Shown here in pieces: positions 15,857 through 22,517 of a stretch of DNA of 22,517 bases. The position numbers and the translations under genes were made by a program. Positions within the stretch are counted from its first letter, which is position 1. Every line of letters starts with the position of its first letter. The notes below the pieces were generated by a model, which was not told the DNA's origin, did not search any database, and saw only the letters and a program-made list of their open reading frames with translations. Location: NCBI GenBank assembly GCA_007131625.1, contig SLQC01000139.1, positions 1 to 22,517 on the forward strand, in the 5' to 3' direction. The stretch is from Balneolales bacterium. Lineage in GTDB: Bacteria; Bacteroidota; Rhodothermia; Balneolales; Natronogracilivirgulaceae.

Positions 15857-16819
15857 TTAAGTGGTTGGGGCCAAGTGCTTTTCTGCATGATACGATGAGC
15901 GCACAAACGGGCCGCTTTCCACATGCTCAATGCCCTTGCTTTCACCGATCTCCTTGTAGGTGTCGAACATTTCAGGATGGACATACTCCTCCACCGCCAA
16001 ATGCATTTTGGTCGGTTGCATGTACTGTCCGATCGTCATAATGTTGACACCGGCTCCAGAAATTTCGTCCATTAACTCGAAGACTTCGGCTGGTGACTCT
16101 CCAAGTCCGACCATAATCCCTGTCTTGGTTCGCATTCCCTGATCTTTTGAGATTCGCAGCAACTCAAGCGAACGCTCGTATTTTGCCTGGGGCCTGACCC
16201 GCTTGTAGAGACGGGGTACCGATTCCAGATTGTGATTCAATATCTCGGGCTTTGCGTCGAGTACAATCTGAAGAGCATCCCAAATACCACGAAAATCGGG
16301 TATCAAAACCTCAATGGTAACCCCGGGGATTGCATCCCGCAACCGGTGTATGGTTTCTGAAAAAATCGGTGCTCCGCCATCTTTGCGTTCGTCCCTGTTC
16401 ACCGAAGTGATGACAACATGTTTCAGATCCATCACTTTGGCAGCTTCCACGACCCGGTTGGGTTCGTCCCGGTCCAGACCCTTCATCGGGCGACCGGTTT
16501 TGACAGCACAGAATCCGCACGAACGCGTGCAGACATCCCCCAGTATCATGAAAGTCGCCGTTCCGGCATTCCAGCACTCGGCTATATTCGGACAACGGGC
16601 CTCGGCGCAAACCGTATGCAGGGAATGATCATTGATGATGTGGGATATCTTCTTGTAGACTTTTCCGCCCGGGATCTGCGATCGAAGCCATTCGGGGCGC
16701 CGTTTACGTTTGCCATTGCTGTTGTTACCTGGTGCACCGCTGGTGGTTTCGCCAGACCGGTGTTCGCGGTTTCGTGAATCGACAACAGGAGATGAAATGA
16801 CATTGAGTTCTTTAATCAT
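15857..16819 (-). CDS. lipA: Lipoyl synthase
   Basis: Radical SAM enzyme inserting two sulfurs into protein-bound octanoyl groups to form lipoyl cofactors of 2-oxoacid dehydrogenases and the glycine cleavage system. With ATG at 16819 it is 320 aa. The auxiliary cluster is bound by C71/C76/C82 (CAEARCPNIAEC), the radical SAM cluster by C97-TRS-C101-GF-C104, and the C-terminal RSSYHAEK carries the Ser ligand. An in-frame TTG four codons upstream (16831) is possible but less likely. About 35 polar N-terminal residues precede the conserved PEWLR. It is 130 bp downstream of lipB, with which it forms the lipoate pathway. Confidence 0.97.
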   Translation of the reverse strand: MIKELNVISSPVVDSRNREHRSGETTSGAPGNNSNGKRKRRPEWLRSQIPGGKVYKKISHIINDHSLHTVCAEARCPNIAECWNAGTATFMILGDVCTRSCGFCAVKTGRPMKGLDRDEPNRVVEAAKVMDLKHVVITSVNRDERKDGGAPIFSETIHRLRDAIPGVTIEVLIPDFRGIWDALQIVLDAKPEILNHNLESVPRLYKRVRPQAKYERSLELLRISKDQGMRTKTGIMVGLGESPAEVFELMDEISGAGVNIMTIGQYMQPTKMHLAVEEYVHPEMFDTYKEIGESKGIEHVESGPFVRSSYHAEKHLAPTT

Positions 16820-16949
16820 CGAGATAATCAAATTCTGATAAAGGGGTACAAGTTGCGTGATGATAAAACAACTGGAATTTTGATGGAGTAAAATATGGTG
16901 TAAAATAAGGACATTTAGACGATTCTAAAACCTCCTCGGCATAATACCT

Positions 16950-17636
16950 TTAACTGTCGGCCGGCATCGGTGTTATCGAACATCCAAACACTTCCTCAAA
17001 TTCAATAACGATCCGGTTGCGAATCACGTCTGCCGGCGGTGGATTTTCAAGCAGTTTCTCGAAACTTGTGACACCGCCGTCATCGATACCACACGGGATG
17101 ATTCCGTGGAAAAAGTCGAGATCTGTATATGCGTTCAACGCAAATCCGTGCATGCAAACAAATCGTGAACATTTGATACCCAGTGCACACAGCTTGTTAT
17201 TGTCGACCCAAACCCCGGTTCTTGACGGAATGCGCTGCGCTATGATGCCAAAGCCGGCGGCGGTACGAATGATCACCTCCTCCAGTTTCTCAATATATCG
17301 CGCTACCCCGACCCTGAATTGTTCCAGGTCGAGAACCGGATAAACGACAATCTGGCCCGGCCCATGAAACGTAATGTCGCCGCCGCGATCCGTCTTGACA
17401 ACCCCGATCCCCTTTTGTACCAGGGTATCGTTCGTGAAAATCAGATTCTCCCATTTACCGCTTTTACCGATTGTGTAGACATTTGGATGCTCTACAAATA
17501 GAAGGTATCCGGCAGAATCATCGTTGTTTCGCTCCCGTTTCCGACGGATAAGCTCCTGCTGCAGCGATTGCTGATATCGCCAGGTTTCGTAGTAGGGCTT
17601 GCTGCCCAGGTTTTGCAGGTGTACGACCGGTTGCAT
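16950..17636 (-). CDS. lipB: Octanoyl-ACP:protein N-octanoyltransferase
   Basis: Transfers octanoate from acyl carrier protein to lipoyl domains, the step before LipA. The ATG at 17636 gives 228 aa starting MQPVVHLQNLG, which matches the family; a TTG at 17684 would add 16 unsupported residues. Signature motifs are RGGDITFHGPGQ (84-95), K148 in KLCALGIK, MHGFALN (162-168) and IPCGI with C182. K148 and C182 correspond to the catalytic Lys-Cys dyad. It is the first gene of the minus-strand run and divergent from the serine hydrolase genes. Confidence 0.96.
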   Translation of the reverse strand: MQPVVHLQNLGSKPYYETWRYQQSLQQELIRRKRERNNDDSAGYLLFVEHPNVYTIGKSGKWENLIFTNDTLVQKGIGVVKTDRGGDITFHGPGQIVVYPVLDLEQFRVGVARYIEKLEEVIIRTAAGFGIIAQRIPSRTGVWVDNNKLCALGIKCSRFVCMHGFALNAYTDLDFFHGIIPCGIDDGGVTSFEKLLENPPPADVIRNRIVIEFEEVFGCSITPMPADS

Positions 17637-17839
17637 GAGATTACATGATAACGGAGTTATATCTCCAGTGAGCGATGTCAACAAAATGTGACATTTCCGA
17701 TGTAGTCCCCAACGGTGGAAGGGACGTCCGGGACGAAAATGACAAAAAGGTAAAATACAAAAGAGTAAGCGGTTTTATTACATCCATGATATCTGTATTT
17801 TTTTGATGTGTATAAAGTTATAATTCCAAAGTCACTTGA

Positions 17840-17861
17840 TGCACCCATTATGCACCCATTA
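17840..17861. repeat. 11-bp tandem direct repeat
   Basis: TGCACCCATTA occurs twice head to tail (17840-17850 and 17851-17861). An 11-bp period places both copies on the same face of the helix, so paired binding sites for a regulator of lipB or the hydrolase operon are possible. Chance duplication by slippage is the alternative. Confidence 0.6.
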
Positions 17862-17930
17862 GTTACTTTCATGCTTGTATATGATGAACTGCTCGTCATG
17901 GGTGTTTCTTTCGGTCATCTTCTGTAATGC

Positions 17931-17962
17931 ATCCCGGGTACCAAACATGGGAAACCCGGGAT
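17931..17962 (+). promoter_or_regulatory. Perfect inverted repeat in the hydrolase leader
   Basis: ATCCCGGGT (17931-17939) and ACCCGGGAT (17954-17962) are perfectly complementary around a 14-nt loop, ending 24 bp before the ATG at 17987. In RNA this would form a GC-rich 9-bp hairpin close to the start; in DNA it could be an operator. Function is inference. Confidence 0.5.
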
Positions 17963-17986
17963 ATTCCATATTTTTTAACCGCTGAT

Positions 17987-19393
17987 ATGTCAATCATCAA
18001 AATTCGAAGACTGCTCATCCTGCTGATGATGACAATTATGCCTGCCATTGTATCCAATGCCGTTGCTGATGATAACACCAACAAGGGACTCCGGTTCGAT
18101 CACGTCACAGTTACCGATATGGACAGCATCTTTTCCGTGTATGACGCTTCGGACTCACCCGGATGCACGGTTGGGGTCATCTGTGACGGGGAGCTGATTT
18201 TTTCCCGAGGGTACGGAATGGCTAATCTGGATTACGGAATTCCGCTCCTGCCCGATTCCCGCTTCATGGTCGCCTCCGTCTCCAAACAATTTGCCGCCGC
18301 CGCGCTATTCATGCTGGAGCAAGAGGGCAAACTCGATCTCAATGAGGATCTCCGGCCCTTCATCCCCGAAATGTCGGAATTTGATAAACCGATTACGGCG
18401 CGTCAGATCATACATCACAAATCGGGCTTGCGGGATATCTACAATCTGCTCTCGCTGGCTGATATCGGGCTGGACAACACCACAACCAATGAACAGGCGC
18501 TCGAAATGCTGGGGCGGCAGCAACGACTCAATTTCGATCCCGGCAGGTGGTATTTATACAGCAACAGCGGCTATTTCCTGATATCGATTCTGGTCAAAAA
18601 TCTCTCGGGAATGTCTCTCCGGGATTACACACACAAGCATTTTTTCGAACCGACAGAGATGAATGCAACCCACTGGCACGACAATACGGAAGAGATTGTG
18701 CCAAATCGTGTCATCAGTTATCGACCGATGTCATTTGGATCCGGACAGTTTTATCGTGACAACATGGATCGCGTCGGTGCACGCGGCCTCTTTACCACAG
18801 TTGAAGATATCGCAAAATGGGATGCCAATTTTATTGAAAACCGGTCGAATCTTGAGAACTTCACAGAAAAAATGTTGCGCCCGGGATACACCACACAGCG
18901 CAGTTTAATCAATTATGCTGCGGGTCTGCGGCTCAACCGGTATAAAACGCTCAGGACAATCGGACACGCCGGCAGCTATATGGGTTTTCGTACCGACTAT
19001 ATGCGATTTCCTGCATATAATTTCGCTGTGGTCGTTTTTTGCAACCAAAGCAATATCAACCCATCCGTCCACTCCCGGCAGGTAGCCGATCTTTATTTGA
19101 AAGAGATCTTCGAAGAACAGTTCCGTGATTACCCTGCCATTTACCGTAGTGAATCCCTTCATACCGCATTTGAAGTTATGAGTAAAGACGGAGATCTTTA
19201 TCTCCGGCGCATAGGTGATATCACAGATGCGACAATGTCGGATGAAACCCGGCGACTGCTTTGGCTGCGTAATGATCAGTTTCGTACCGGAAGGTGGGAT
19301 CTGGCTTTTGAACGCAATGCCAACGGCAGGATAGACCGTTTTGTACTGGAAGCTCCCCGAACCGGAAAAATTACTTTTTACAGAGAACAATGA
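17987..19393 (+). CDS. Exported serine hydrolase, class C beta-lactamase-like (paralogue 1)
   Basis: Predicted periplasmic or outer-membrane serine hydrolase of the PF00144 fold, acting as esterase, D-aminopeptidase or peptidase; true beta-lactamase activity is not implied. The start at 17987 yields 468 aa with a signal peptide (MSIIKIRR then a hydrophobic run ending about A27). Active-site motifs are S97-V-S-K100 (SxxK), Y191-S-N193 (YxN) and H327-A-G329 (HxG). The C-terminal 100 residues form an extra beta domain common in this group. The stop overlaps the next start as ATGA, so the two paralogues are probably translationally coupled. A GC-rich inverted repeat lies in its leader. Confidence 0.93.
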   Translation: MSIIKIRRLLILLMMTIMPAIVSNAVADDNTNKGLRFDHVTVTDMDSIFSVYDASDSPGCTVGVICDGELIFSRGYGMANLDYGIPLLPDSRFMVASVSKQFAAAALFMLEQEGKLDLNEDLRPFIPEMSEFDKPITARQIIHHKSGLRDIYNLLSLADIGLDNTTTNEQALEMLGRQQRLNFDPGRWYLYSNSGYFLISILVKNLSGMSLRDYTHKHFFEPTEMNATHWHDNTEEIVPNRVISYRPMSFGSGQFYRDNMDRVGARGLFTTVEDIAKWDANFIENRSNLENFTEKMLRPGYTTQRSLINYAAGLRLNRYKTLRTIGHAGSYMGFRTDYMRFPAYNFAVVVFCNQSNINPSVHSRQVADLYLKEIFEEQFRDYPAIYRSESLHTAFEVMSKDGDLYLRRIGDITDATMSDETRRLLWLRNDQFRTGRWDLAFERNANGRIDRFVLEAPRTGKITFYREQ

Positions 19394-21081
19394 TCTGCAT
19401 TATGACTTATAATCGAATAGGCGGAACCGCCGGTCGCGCTTCAGTATTCCGTGCCGGTCTTTTAAATGCCGGGGCATCCGGACTCACTCCGGTATTCCGT
19501 GCCGGTCTTTTAAATGCCTGGGCATCCGGACTCAATGCCGCAACCAGAGCCAATGCCTATCGAGTGCTGTCGGTCCGGACCCTATGTATTTTGGCAATTA
19601 TGCTTTTATCGTTTCCACCGAAATACTCCGATGCACTGGCCATACGGATCACACCGGTGGTGGAAATGGGGGAGAAAAACCGTGAAGTAACCCGTGAAAC
19701 GACACGGGATACAGCAACGGTCCGGGACACATTGGAAATTGCGGAGTTGCGCCTGTACGATTATTATGATTTGTTCAAAGATTACGACCGGGACGATGCC
19801 CCCGGCTGTGCTGTTGCGGTATATCTCAACGGGGAAATTGTTAGCAGTGCTGCATTTGGAATGGCCAATCTGGATTACGGCATTCCACTTTCCGACTCAA
19901 CGAGGTTCTACATGGCCTCTGTCACGAAGCAGGTGACTGCGGCCGCTGCCACGCTGCTGATCGTCCGGGGCGAACTAAATCCCGAAGTCCGGGTTGCCTG
20001 GTATTTAAAAGACTGGCCCGATTGGGCAGAAGAAGTTCGCGTGAAGCACCTTTTCAATCACACATCAGGCCTTCCCGACATATTTGATCTCATGGATATT
20101 GCAGGGATATCGTTGAGCAATGTTATGGACCTTGACGACTATATGTCAGTGATCCGGAACGGTGAATCACTTAAACATCGCCCGGGAACACGATACAGCT
20201 TCACTAACAGCGGATACACAGCATTGGCAAAGCTGGTCGAAACAATCACCGGCGACGATTTTTCAGTGTTTGTGGATAATGAACTGTTGCAGCCGCTCGG
20301 AATGACTGCGACCCGTTTCCACGATGACCGGTACCGTGTTATTCGGAATCGTGCAATCAGTTATGCGCCGCTGCGCATCGATGACAATGGCAATGAGGAC
20401 GGCGGGAGCGATTCGGAAGGAGCGTCGGATGCGCGTCTGCAATTCCGGCAGACCTACCTGAGCAACTTTCAGGGTGTGGGACCGGGCGGACTTTACTCCA
20501 GTCTTCGCGACTGGCACCGATGGGAAGCGTTCTGGAGCGGCCACAACGAACTACCCGACCCCGATGAGTCGGCGGAGTTGAAGCGGATTTTGACCGAACG
20601 GATGGTTATCAACAGAGACACGCTTGCTTATGGAATGGGGTTGGAGATTGAAGAGTGGCAGGGACTTCGGATGGAAGGGCACTCCGGCAGCTTCATGGGA
20701 TTCAAGACCGATGTCCGCCGGTTTCCGGAATACGGACTGGCGGTGCTGACTCTCTGCAACCGGGAAGATGCCAATCCCGGCGAAAAGAACCGGGCGCTTG
20801 CCAGAAAGCTGTTGAAAGTGCCATTTGAGACTTTTTTGAAGCCATACATCGGAACGTATCACAACGAGGAGCTTCTGGTGGATTACACCATTTCCGTGGA
20901 AGATGGTACGCTTAATCTGGGGCGCCGGTTGGCTCCCAACGGGCTCATGAACGAGGAGCAGCGCGATAAATGGCGGGCGGGTTCATGGGATATAGTATTC
21001 GTCCGGGATGAAGAGGGCGGTATCAAAGGCTTTCTTGTCTCCACCGGTCGGGCAAGGGAGGTGGAATTCCACCGGAAATGA
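19390..21081 (+). CDS. Exported serine hydrolase, class C beta-lactamase-like (paralogue 2), unusual N-terminus
   Basis: Second PF00144-type hydrolase, clearly paralogous to its neighbour (both contain GMANLDYGIPL). From ATG at 19390 it is 563 aa. A hydrophobic export segment (LCILAIMLLSF) appears only at about residues 65-76, preceded by an extension built from a 48-bp tandem repeat. An in-frame GTG at 19564 would start directly before that signal. Motifs are S177-V-T-K180 (SxxK) and HSG (HxG), but the YxN position reads F271-T-N273, so the usual catalytic Tyr is replaced by Phe. A Thr/Arg/Asp/Glu-rich stretch follows the signal, and a segment around residues 330-345 (DDNGNEDGGSDSEGASD) is a probable insertion loop. 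It is 133 bp upstream of htpG. Confidence 0.9.
   Translation: MICIMTYNRIGGTAGRASVFRAGLLNAGASGLTPVFRAGLLNAWASGLNAATRANAYRVLSVRTLCILAIMLLSFPPKYSDALAIRITPVVEMGEKNREVTRETTRDTATVRDTLEIAELRLYDYYDLFKDYDRDDAPGCAVAVYLNGEIVSSAAFGMANLDYGIPLSDSTRFYMASVTKQVTAAAATLLIVRGELNPEVRVAWYLKDWPDWAEEVRVKHLFNHTSGLPDIFDLMDIAGISLSNVMDLDDYMSVIRNGESLKHRPGTRYSFTNSGYTALAKLVETITGDDFSVFVDNELLQPLGMTATRFHDDRYRVIRNRAISYAPLRIDDNGNEDGGSDSEGASDARLQFRQTYLSNFQGVGPGGLYSSLRDWHRWEAFWSGHNELPDPDESAELKRILTERMVINRDTLAYGMGLEIEEWQGLRMEGHSGSFMGFKTDVRRFPEYGLAVLTLCNREDANPGEKNRALARKLLKVPFETFLKPYIGTYHNEELLVDYTISVEDGTLNLGRRLAPNGLMNEEQRDKWRAGSWDIVFVRDEEGGIKGFLVSTGRAREVEFHRK
19444..19539 (+). repeat. 48-bp tandem duplication inside a coding sequence
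   Basis: Two 48-bp units (19444-19491 and 19492-19539) match at 44 of 48 positions, and 42 of the first 43 are identical. They encode VFRAGLLNA(G/W)ASGL twice. Each unit contains ATGCC-NN-GGCAT, a small hairpin whose single internal difference lies in the loop. The reading frame is preserved because 48 is divisible by 3. Confidence 0.95.
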
Positions 21082-21128
21082 TATATTTGGACCAGCATAT
21101 GGGACACAGGCTGTCACATGGCATATGC
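21082..21128 (+). promoter_or_regulatory. htpG: Candidate htpG promoter region
   Basis: TATATTTG at 21082-21089 is an exact TAnnTTTG -7 match directly after the upstream stop codon. GCATATG (21095-21101) and CATATGC (21122-21128) form an inverted repeat around the expected start of transcription. No TTG -33 element is visible at normal spacing, so this is tentative. I see no CIRCE-type operator upstream of htpG. Confidence 0.3.
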
Positions 21129-21214
21129 AGCAGCCGTACAAACCCCTGTCATTGGGTATTTTCCATGTTTAAATCACGAATAACACAATAAACTTAACCG
21201 TAGCATAAAAAAGT

Positions 21215-22517
21215 ATGAAAAAGACATCACGGCAACAGTTTGAATTCAAAGCCGAGATGAAGCAGCTGCTTCATCTGATTGTAAACTCACTTTATACCAA
21301 TCCCGAGGTATTTCTCCGGGAACTGATCTCCAATTCATCGGACGCCCTCAACACCGTTCGCTTCAAACAGGTGACCGGCGAAAAGATCAGGTCCCCGAAA
21401 CTGTCTCACGAAATCAGAATTACCGTCGACGACAAAAAACAGTCATTCCTCATCGAAGACACCGGAATCGGAATGACCTTTGAGGATCTCACCGAGCGGC
21501 TGGGAACTGTGGCCAGTTCCGGTACAATGGCGTTTATCCATCAGCTCAAAGATAAGAAGAAGAAAATAGATGGGAATATGATCGGACAATTTGGCGTCGG
21601 TTTCTACTCCGCCTTCATGGTGACTGATGAGATAACAGTCGAGACCCGGCATGCCGACCCGGATCAGAAAGCCTGGCGATGGGTGTCTGATGGACAGGGT
21701 ACCTATGAGATCGGGGAAGCGGATCGGACCGAACGCGGAACCGCCATCTCTTTCAGGCTCAAAGATGAACACAAAGTATTCGCCAATGCCGACCGGGTAA
21801 AACAGTTGATCCGTAAATACTCCAACTTTGTCGACTACAGCATCACGGTAAACGGTGAGGCAGTCAATGCCAAAGGTGCACTGTGGCACAAACAGAAAAG
21901 CGACATAACCGACGAAGAGATGAAAGAGTTCTACAAGTTCATCACCAATGATTTCCAGGATCCCTTAGACCATCTGCACCTGGCCATGGAAGGTCGAATC
22001 AATTTCAAAGCGCTCATTTTTGTGCCCCAAAAGGCGAAACCGGATTTTTTCCGGACCGAGAACCTGAAATCGATACAACTCTACTCCAATCGCGTTTTTG
22101 TGCGCGAAGATTGCCAGGACCTGCTGCCGGAGTATCTGCGTTTTGTTGAGGGGCTGGTCGACAGCGAAGATCTTCCGCTGAACGTCTCCCGGGAGGTCAC
22201 GCAACACTCGCCTGTTATGGCCAAAATCAGGGAGGTGTTGGTCAACAAGATCCTCGGCATAATCGAATACTGGACGGAGAGCGAACCGGAGAAATTCCGG
22301 ACTTTCTACAAGGAGTTCGGCCCGCTGCTTAAATCAGGTCTCAATTCCGATTTCGGCAATCGCGATCGTTTGATCGAACTGTTGCGTTTCCACTCGACCA
22401 AAACAGCCGACGAAAACAGTGAGATGATCTCACTCAAAACCTATGTGGACCGCATGAAGGAAGGCCAAAAAGAAATCTTTTATCTGTCCGGAGAAAGTCT
22501 CGGTGAACTCCGGCGCG
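21215..22517 (+). CDS. htpG: Molecular chaperone HtpG (Hsp90), 5' part only
   Basis: ATP-dependent cytoplasmic chaperone. The window ends inside the gene after 434 complete codons; full-length HtpG is usually about 600-630 aa. The GHKL ATPase motifs are present: E36-L-I-S-N40-SSDAL, DTGIGM (82-87) and GQFGVGF (124-130). The middle domain includes the conserved catalytic-loop Arg in PLNVSREV. The ATG at 21215 begins MKKTSRQQFEFKAEMKQLLHL, the normal family N-terminus. It lies 133 bp downstream of the second serine hydrolase, with a possible own promoter. Confidence 0.97.
   Translation, partial: MKKTSRQQFEFKAEMKQLLHLIVNSLYTNPEVFLRELISNSSDALNTVRFKQVTGEKIRSPKLSHEIRITVDDKKQSFLIEDTGIGMTFEDLTERLGTVASSGTMAFIHQLKDKKKKIDGNMIGQFGVGFYSAFMVTDEITVETRHADPDQKAWRWVSDGQGTYEIGEADRTERGTAISFRLKDEHKVFANADRVKQLIRKYSNFVDYSITVNGEAVNAKGALWHKQKSDITDEEMKEFYKFITNDFQDPLDHLHLAMEGRINFKALIFVPQKAKPDFFRTENLKSIQLYSNRVFVREDCQDLLPEYLRFVEGLVDSEDLPLNVSREVTQHSPVMAKIREVLVNKILGIIEYWTESEPEKFRTFYKEFGPLLKSGLNSDFGNRDRLIELLRFHSTKTADENSEMISLKTYVDRMKEGQKEIFYLSGESLGELRR

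Larger units (their letters stand above)
17637..17986. other. Divergent intergenic region between lipB and serine hydrolase genes
   Basis: This 350-bp region has no convincing gene. It contains an 11-bp perfect tandem duplication at 17840-17861 and a 9-bp perfect inverted repeat at 17931-17962, described separately. No exact TAnnTTTG element was found on either strand. An in-frame ATG at 17927 would extend the hydrolase by 20 residues ahead of its signal peptide and is rejected. Confidence 0.6.

Noticed and set aside
18905..19390. 161-codon open frame antisense to the first serine hydrolase
   Set aside because: It is fully covered by the C-terminal part of a confident coding sequence and has no recognisable domain or start signal.
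17987..21081. Annotation of the two hydrolases as antibiotic-resistance beta-lactamases
   Set aside because: They share only the SxxK/YxN/HxG fold motifs of a large family of esterases and peptidases; nothing specific to resistance enzymes is visible.
21443..21889. 148-codon open frame antisense to htpG
   Set aside because: The htpG translation through this segment matches the Hsp90 ATPase domain motif by motif, so the opposite frame is a shadow.

Overview
The window is ordinary bacterial chromosome carrying about 17 supportable protein genes and one tRNA. The housekeeping genes, export signals ending in lipoboxes or AxA sites, the scarcity of Shine-Dalgarno sequences, a few TAnnTTTG-type -7 elements, a tRNA without encoded CCA, and a sulfatase/GH28/DUF6250-like gene set all fit the Bacteroidota-Balneolota-Rhodothermota group. 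A marine or saline member such as a Balneolales bacterium is my best guess. This placement is inference; there is no rRNA or other decisive marker here.

Region 1 (1-5970) is a carbohydrate-degradation patch. It holds a secreted seven-bladed-propeller protein resembling oligogalacturonate lyase (PL22) fused to a C-terminal DUF6250-like domain, a lipoprotein sulfatase of the formylglycine type on the opposite strand, and a lipoprotein GH28 (polygalacturonase family) glycosidase. Together they suggest extracellular breakdown of a sulfated, galacturonate-containing polysaccharide. No SusC/SusD pair, regulator or sulfatase-maturing enzyme is present in the window. The GH28 gene is preceded by an inverted repeat and an array of nearly six 8-bp repeats, each carrying GATC. 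A short, probably decayed ORF follows.

Region 2 (5995-11565) contains tRNA-Phe, recJ (minus strand), a THUMP-type 23S rRNA methyltransferase of the RlmL/YpsC type, leucine dehydrogenase and hslO (Hsp33), the last two 7 bp apart.

Region 3 (11531-17636) is a run of seven minus-strand genes, in transcription order lipB, lipA, plsY, gpsA, an AlbA_2-domain protein, an IscA/HesB-type Fe-S carrier and an M20 amidohydrolase. It combines lipoate synthesis (octanoyl transfer, then sulfur insertion by a Fe-S enzyme), phospholipid precursor synthesis (glycerol-3-phosphate and its acylation) and Fe-S cluster delivery. The M20 gene converges with hslO and their 3' ends overlap by 35 bp. Between the Fe-S carrier gene and the M20 gene lies an imperfect in-frame echo of the carrier's own CGC-containing 3' end.

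Region 4 (17637-22517) runs rightward. Two tandem, paralogous, exported serine hydrolases of the class C beta-lactamase fold overlap at ATGA, and htpG (Hsp90) follows, cut by the window end. The second hydrolase has Phe where the family's catalytic Tyr normally sits, and carries an unusual N-terminal extension made from a 48-bp tandem duplication. These two hydrolases, the octamer array and the propeller-DUF6250 fusion are the most unusual elements. I found no CRISPR array, insertion sequence, prophage or defence system.
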